Below, one piece after another: positions 59,027 through 64,000 of a stretch of 64,000 nucleotides of DNA. Origin of the DNA: Straminergon stramineum. Lineage: Eukaryota; Streptophyta; Bryopsida; Hypnales; Calliergonaceae. The translations under genes were made by a program, and so were the position numbers. The notes under the pieces were generated by a model, which had not been told where the DNA came from, searched no databases, and saw only the letters and a list, made by a program, of their open reading frames with translations. Each line of letters starts with the position of its first letter. The first letter of the stretch is position 1. The stretch is taken from positions 11,906,501 to 11,970,500 of the forward strand of contig OY987268.1 of assembly GCA_963920665.1 (NCBI GenBank), written 5' to 3'.

Positions 59027-59299
59027 ATGTCAGATTCTCAAGGGAAGAAACTACTCCTTAGTATCGTACTCCTCTTGGCGCCCCTTCTTGGCGTGTCTGC
59101 CGTGGGGCACAAGAGGAAAAGTGTGACCGGGGACTTCATAACCGCACGCCAGAACTGCACTTCGCGCCCTGCCTGGCGCGTCTGCGGTGCGGATTCTCTT
59201 AATCCTGCATCTATGTTCATTACGAATCACCAAGATGCGCGTCAACCCATATGGTGCGCTAAACGTAGGAAAACGAACACTACATCCCCCAAGCGATAA
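59027..59299 (+). CDS. Possible small secreted peptide (90 aa), uncertain
   Basis: The frame from ATG 59027 starts MSDSQGKKLLLSIVLLLAPL and continues LGVSAVG, a textbook signal-peptide pattern (basic n-region, Leu-rich core, small residues at a likely cleavage site). A basic tail with three cysteines follows (NCTSRPAWRVCG and IWCAKRRK). An in-frame ATG at 58979 adds 16 residues. It is convergent with the LEUNIG gene, whose stop is about 690 bp away, so it may lie antisense to that gene's 3' UTR. No family is recognised, and such a frame can occur by chance; the balanced base composition only reflects the neighbouring gene. Confidence 0.25.
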   Translation: MSDSQGKKLLLSIVLLLAPLLGVSAVGHKRKSVTGDFITARQNCTSRPAWRVCGADSLNPASMFITNHQDARQPIWCAKRRKTNTTSPKR

Positions 59300-59988
59300 A
59301 CTTCCAGAATCCAGAGTATCAGATTAACAAATATCCTAACAAAAATTTTAGACATGTCAAACAGGTACATAAAAAAAGTCGAACAAAATGCATTAGGCAG
59401 TCTCGGTTCAATGTACAGTGATGCCCGTCATGACAAGACAACAAATCCTCAGAAAGCAAACTCAACAGGTGTTGAGTCTCTTCTTCAGAAGCTGCAACGC
59501 CGTAAAAAGATCAACATTTTCTCCACAAATGTTGTAACGTTCGCAGAAGGGGATCCGCTCTCTCGTCTGCCTGCAACCAAAAAACCCTATCCTGTTTCTA
59601 ACCTACCCTAAGCCTACTCCAACGTCTATGTTTCAACACCGATGCTTCCTGCAACTGCCACCCGCTACCGACCTCACTACTGCCCTCAGTCCCAACTCGG
59701 GAACCATCTACATACCTCCAATATACGAAAATTAACTTATATGCCACTTGCACTTCCCCAAAACGACCTTCTCATCCACTTCCAGATTAAATGAGAAACT
59801 ACTGACGATTTACACCGGCAATGAGACTCTCGTTCAGCTACTCGCCAATCCTGTGGAAGACGTGCATGCTTCGGCACTGCACTTCTGCATCAGCTGTGCT
59901 CATTCTGTCCAGTGTCACCACCTTGGGACCCGCCAAAATGGTTCTTCGAATCAAACATCCTGAAAAATCCTGTCGCTATCTAAAAGAA
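59300..59988 (-). other. Probable 3' UTR and flank of the LEUNIG-like gene
   Basis: Base composition resembles the adjacent gene. Open frames here (such as 59354-59611 plus) show no domain. It is taken as the downstream region of the minus-strand gene. Confidence 0.4.
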
Positions 59989-62900
59989 CTATTTCCACAA
60001 CCTCACTGTCTTGTCGTGACTCGCAGATGCAACCATCCCAGTTGCCGCCGATGAAGCCAAAGCCGCGATCAGGCCCTCGTGTGCCGGCACCGTCATGCTT
60101 TGCTTTTCCACCATATTCCAAAGTTCCAGTGACTGTATGACAGTAATACAAAATCAATACACAAACAATCTCAGGCAAACAGGCAAACAGGCAACGCCTA
60201 GTGCCTTCCGTGGTAGCCACATCCGTCTTGAGAATGCAGAATATCCAACAAATTCCAACAGAAAGAATATTTCAAGTCATCTGTATATTCAAACCAAAAC
60301 ACAGAATGCACACTCTTAACCTGAACAGCAAGTCATTACATAAGAAACCCACTAACCTGATAACAACCGATGACGAGCAACGATGGATAATTAGGATGGA
60401 ACACACACGAATGGAACTTGTTGCCATTGCAACTCAGCTCATGTACACACTCGCCTTCCGCACCGCCGGACCCCAGGTTCCAAACTCTCACTGAATCCTC
60501 ACTCACAGACGCAACGAAGTCCCCGGTAGCATCCCAGCACACTGAATGCACAGGTTTCGTATGTCTCTGCACAGCGGTGCACCAACTCCAAGTCAAGCAT
60601 GTGACCTCAGTAGATGCAACAAACTCCGGGAACTCCACCACACCCAGAAATCCATGGGACAATAACTGTGCACTCCTGAGCACGAGAAAAGAAAGCCCCA
60701 CATACTCTAAACAGCAAAAAGAAAATGATCTCCATGGGCTCAAAAGGGCGTGAGGTCAAGCAAGCATTGCCCTTCCACCGCTCCATCAGCATATCAACAA
60801 GAAAAGACGATGCTCAAACCCTTGAAGAGTAACTACCTGCAGGGTGTGCACACAAGTTTCAGAGTCCACGTCGAAGATGGAAACAACATTCTCTGCGGCA
60901 GCTGCAAGCAATCTTCCCTGTCGAGGTTGGAATCTCATTTGTGTCATGCCACCCTGAAATCCAATCCAAACAAGCCTGTCAACTTCACGCATTCAACTCA
61001 CTTGACACCTTGTGCAACCACATCCTCCAATACACCTACTCATTCATGGACGCGATTATGTCACACCTTGAATACTCGAGTGCATACTCCTTGATTCACG
61101 CTCCAGTACCGAATCTCGCTATCGCCGTCGCAAGAGCACAGAAGATCCTCCATGTTCGGGTGAAAATCCAACGACATCACGGATGTCTGATGCCCAGTGA
61201 AAGTCCGCAACGAATAATTTGGCTGCACAAAAAAGTCACACAACCCCTATAAGGCATCCAACCTTCATCACGCTCCCGGCAAGTACTCTTGGAAGGCAGA
61301 TGCCGGAACAACCCATACCCCAGGCATCCATACCAGGGAGAATACACAAGAATAGACCCTCAAGAGAAACAACAGACCTCCGAATCAAAACCACTATCCA
61401 ATACAGAAAAACCTACAACCAAGGCCTCATCCACGAAACTGACTACTCACATTATCGGCGTCCCACACCCGGACTGTCTTGTCGAACGATGATGTCGCAA
61501 GCCGCGTCGAATTTGGACTGAACCTCACATCGGTAATCAGCAAGGAGTGCTCCTCTAGTGAACTCTTCAGCTTCAGGGTATCCATATTCCATAAAACGGC
61601 CTGGTGGAAAAACCACGCACCATGTCAAAACTCAAACCATGTGTCACAGAAGGCCCCCAACCCCCAAACGGTACAATCTGCAGGACTACATAAGGCCTTC
61701 TCGTCGACCTACTTCGAAGACTCATACAAGCTGCTGCCTCAACAGACATCAAATTTTCACAGGCTTCCAGAGTGCAATTACAAAGTCGAAGCCATCTCCG
61801 ACGGTGCTCTCAGCGCAACATCTCCGCCACCACACATGAAGGGCATCGCATGCTTACCCGCTTATCATGACCTGCACTTGCCAACAACTTCCCATCCGAT
61901 GAAAAATGACAGCAAACCACTTTGCTTGTACTCGCGCGCAAACACGTCACCTCATTGAACGAGAATCCTGTTTGACAAGCCCCGTCAGTCAAAGCCTGTA
62001 TATGACTGAGTACAACACTACGCATGAACCAAGAAACCACCTCCTTCCAATTCAAAATGGGGATTCGTCCACAACCGACTCACCTTTCGAGACATCCATG
62101 CTATGGCCGGCAGGACTCCTTTTGCTGCCCCCGAAAAGAGACTCACGCGGGTCTGCTTCTTCGTGAGATAGGAATGATTCCACGTGGTCGTCCAACGACC
62201 CATCCTCGAAACGTTCGATGTCGTTCTGCAATCCAAAACCACACCGATCTTCAGATTGAGTATCATATCTCAGCGTTCAGCTGTCGGCATGTCTGCTTTA
62301 CACGTCCCACCGGCATCATTTCCGTCCATTACGGCACCAAGAATGCTGATAAATGGACAGAAAATGTTCACCGTCACGCGAAATTCAATTTCAAGCACAA
62401 ACATTCGGGTACTGAAATCACTCTAGTCAATAAAAAGAAAAGTAAAAAAGAATTTCCTCGCCGCTTCCTCAAATCTGGTCACACTGCTTTCAAGAGCCGG
62501 TGACCAGTTCAAGTACTGAATCCAAGGGAGGACTCACGGTTGGAAGCCAGGACCAAGGCCATGAACATCCACACTTCAAGTCATGTCAGTTCCCCGAAAC
62601 TAGCGCCCATTTATTCTAAATAAAGCTGCAAATAGGATTCTCACACAAAGCGCCAGGAAAAAGCACACCCCAGGGCAAAGACCTCCAAAAATGCTGCGAC
62701 AAAAATTCCAAAAGAAATAACAAATTATTTTTGAAGTCACCTCAAGACTTATACGCTAAACGACGAAAACTAACGGGGACCAGCTGGTTACCAGCTGGTT
62801 CGATGGTGATGCCAACGTTCCAGCCCCATCGGCACCATACATTAGTAACGGCTTTGAGATGCTGCTACTAGGTTGCAAAGCTCCAGCCATGGACATAACG

Positions 62901-64000
62901 TCCCCAGGAGTGTGAGTAGATGGGGTGGAAGGTGCCGAATTCGGTGAAGGACCTGCTGTGTTCGCGGTTCCTGTACTATTCGCGGGGCCTGAGGATGACG
63001 TCGGCTGCTTTCTCTTTCTTGCACTCGGTGCACCCTTTGCAGCAGCCTTTTCCCAACCCACACACATTTTAAGGTGAGGTGGTCTTATCTTGTCTGTTTG
63101 TACGAAGCTCAAACCTGCCCTTACAATCAAACAGTCCAAAGCTACTTCAACCTCGAGTACTCTCTATCCCCTTTCATCTTCAGATGGATATGAAAAGGTC
63201 CAAGGTCAAGTCTACTCCTTGGGTTTCAATCAATGCTCAGAACTCATTGTAACATGATCACCAAGGCCACCTAAGCATCCCCGGGTAAAGACCCCGGATG
63301 ACACTCTGAACTTCAGCTAAGACCAAACAAGCACACGATAAGGAAAAGGATAAACGGTAATAAAAATCACGGTAGGGAATTACAAGGTCAAGCACAAGCA
63401 ACGAGACAGGACACTGCCACACCTAGGCAACGCAACCAGACACGAGTGCACGCATGAACCATGAATGAACACCATCTCATATACCCTACCGACAGCTACA
63501 CTCTGCACGCTCTCCTACATGTATCCGAAACCCATCTCACGCACGAATCTCGACAGAAACGTAGCACTCTGTTTCACCATTAACGAAGACCAACGTCAGC
63601 TTCATAGCACTACCATCCATCTCCTTCACAGAACTCCATGCTTCATAGCGCCATGTCACATTTGCATAATCTCTAGATGCCGTCAATCGCAAAGGAGGAA
63701 GATGGCTTACTTCCAAGTAGAAATCACATAAAACTACTTCAGAAAGAAACACCATACCTTGCCGGTGCCGGTGCTATTCGTGCTTGGACTAGGCTCCAGG
63801 CCTCCGTACACAGGATCGCTTGGACGGAATGAGTTGGAAACGTCCAGATTCGCTTGCCCCACGCGATCCTGCTGCTGCTGCAGCTGCTGCTGTTGTTGCG
63901 GAGTAGTGGGATTTTGCTGCGGGTGGTTCCCAATCTGTTGCTGTTGTTGTTGTTGTTGCTGATGCTGCTGCTGCTGCTGAATTTGTGCAAGCTGCTTCAT
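59989..64000 (-). CDS. LUG/LUH: LEUNIG/LEUNIG_HOMOLOG-type transcriptional corepressor, 3' part (partial)
   Basis: LEUNIG proteins are nuclear Groucho/TLE-like corepressors recruited through SEUSS-type adaptors. Nine exons lie in the window: 64000-63758 (cut by the window edge), about 63034-62792, 62225-62084, 61967-61858, 61600-61451, 61222-61067, 60953-60837, 60566-60357 and 60132-59989; all junctions keep frame, giving about 504 residues. Order: a Gln-rich segment (63998-63860), the conserved [20 protein letters not shown] block with [24 protein letters not shown], then seven WD40 repeats from [10 protein letters not shown] to the terminal [12 protein letters not shown]. The N-terminal LisH/LUFS domain lies beyond the window; the ATG at 64000 is an internal Met. 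Residues shared with both LUG (ANTAGPSP) and LUH ([10 protein letters not shown]) prevent a firm choice. The acceptor of the second exon may instead be 63046. It looks intact. Confidence 0.95.

Noticed and set aside
60418..62503. Plus-strand open frames of 100-159 residues across the LEUNIG gene
   Set aside because: They are antisense to WD40-coding exons and their composition follows from them.
63734..64000. ATG at 64000 (minus strand) as the start codon of the LEUNIG gene
   Set aside because: The frame opens in a Gln-rich segment that is internal in this family; the LisH/LUFS domain must precede it, so the window cuts the gene here.
1..64000. tRNA, rRNA or snRNA genes
   Set aside because: None was recognised by eye; absence is not proven, because a covariance-model scan could not be run.

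Overview
The window is nuclear DNA of a plant. The genes are plant families: a plant-type ARIADNE RBR ligase, a plastid phosphoenolpyruvate/phosphate translocator with a transit peptide, and a LEUNIG-type corepressor. They have short GT-AG introns and sit in AT-rich, transposon-filled intergenic DNA. Gene density (five genes in 64 kb), introns mostly of 100-700 bp, an intronless translocator gene and a LEUNIG sequence that mixes LUG and LUH features make me lean towards a non-flowering land plant such as a moss or other seedless plant. That is inference; the species cannot be read from the sequence.

Layout. 1-12.0 kb: no intact gene, but a dense set of small DNA transposons (CACTA, Mutator-like and hAT-like), several with perfect target-site duplications. 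13.5-18.9 kb, minus: complete 15-exon ARIADNE E3 ligase gene. 20.2-32.4 kb: transposon graveyard with a pogo-like transposase split by a solo LTR, a broken Ty1/copia pol, and a set of elements bounded by TTAA. 32.9-35.0 kb, minus: EAF6 (NuA4 histone acetyltransferase subunit), head to head with 35.7-40.2 kb, plus: an RBM42-like RRM protein. 40-47.4 kb: repeats, including a possible 3.7-kb unit with about 215-bp inverted ends. 47.6-48.9 kb, plus: intronless PPT gene. 49.7-51.8 kb: two abutting TTAA elements. 52.3-58.6 kb: remains of a PIF/Harbinger element (transposase and SANT-like ORF, convergent) and a CACTA element. 60.0-64.0 kb, minus: the 3' nine exons of a LEUNIG/LUH corepressor gene that runs off the window.

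The genes are unrelated housekeeping or regulatory functions (ubiquitination, chromatin acetylation, RNA binding, plastid transport, transcriptional corepression). The only arrangement that suggests co-regulation is the divergent EAF6/RBM42 pair, whose start codons lie about 690 bp apart.

The most unusual signal is the recurring terminus TTAACCCCTAAA...TTTAGGGGTTAA. At least six elements of different length and interior sequence end in it, always with TTAA at both ends. This is the pattern of TTAA-targeting (piggyBac-like) transposition, which is not the usual picture for plants. No TTAA-type transposase is visible in the window, so the autonomous partner is unknown. All exon models were assembled by eye from reading frame, splice sites and remembered family conservation; no database search was run.
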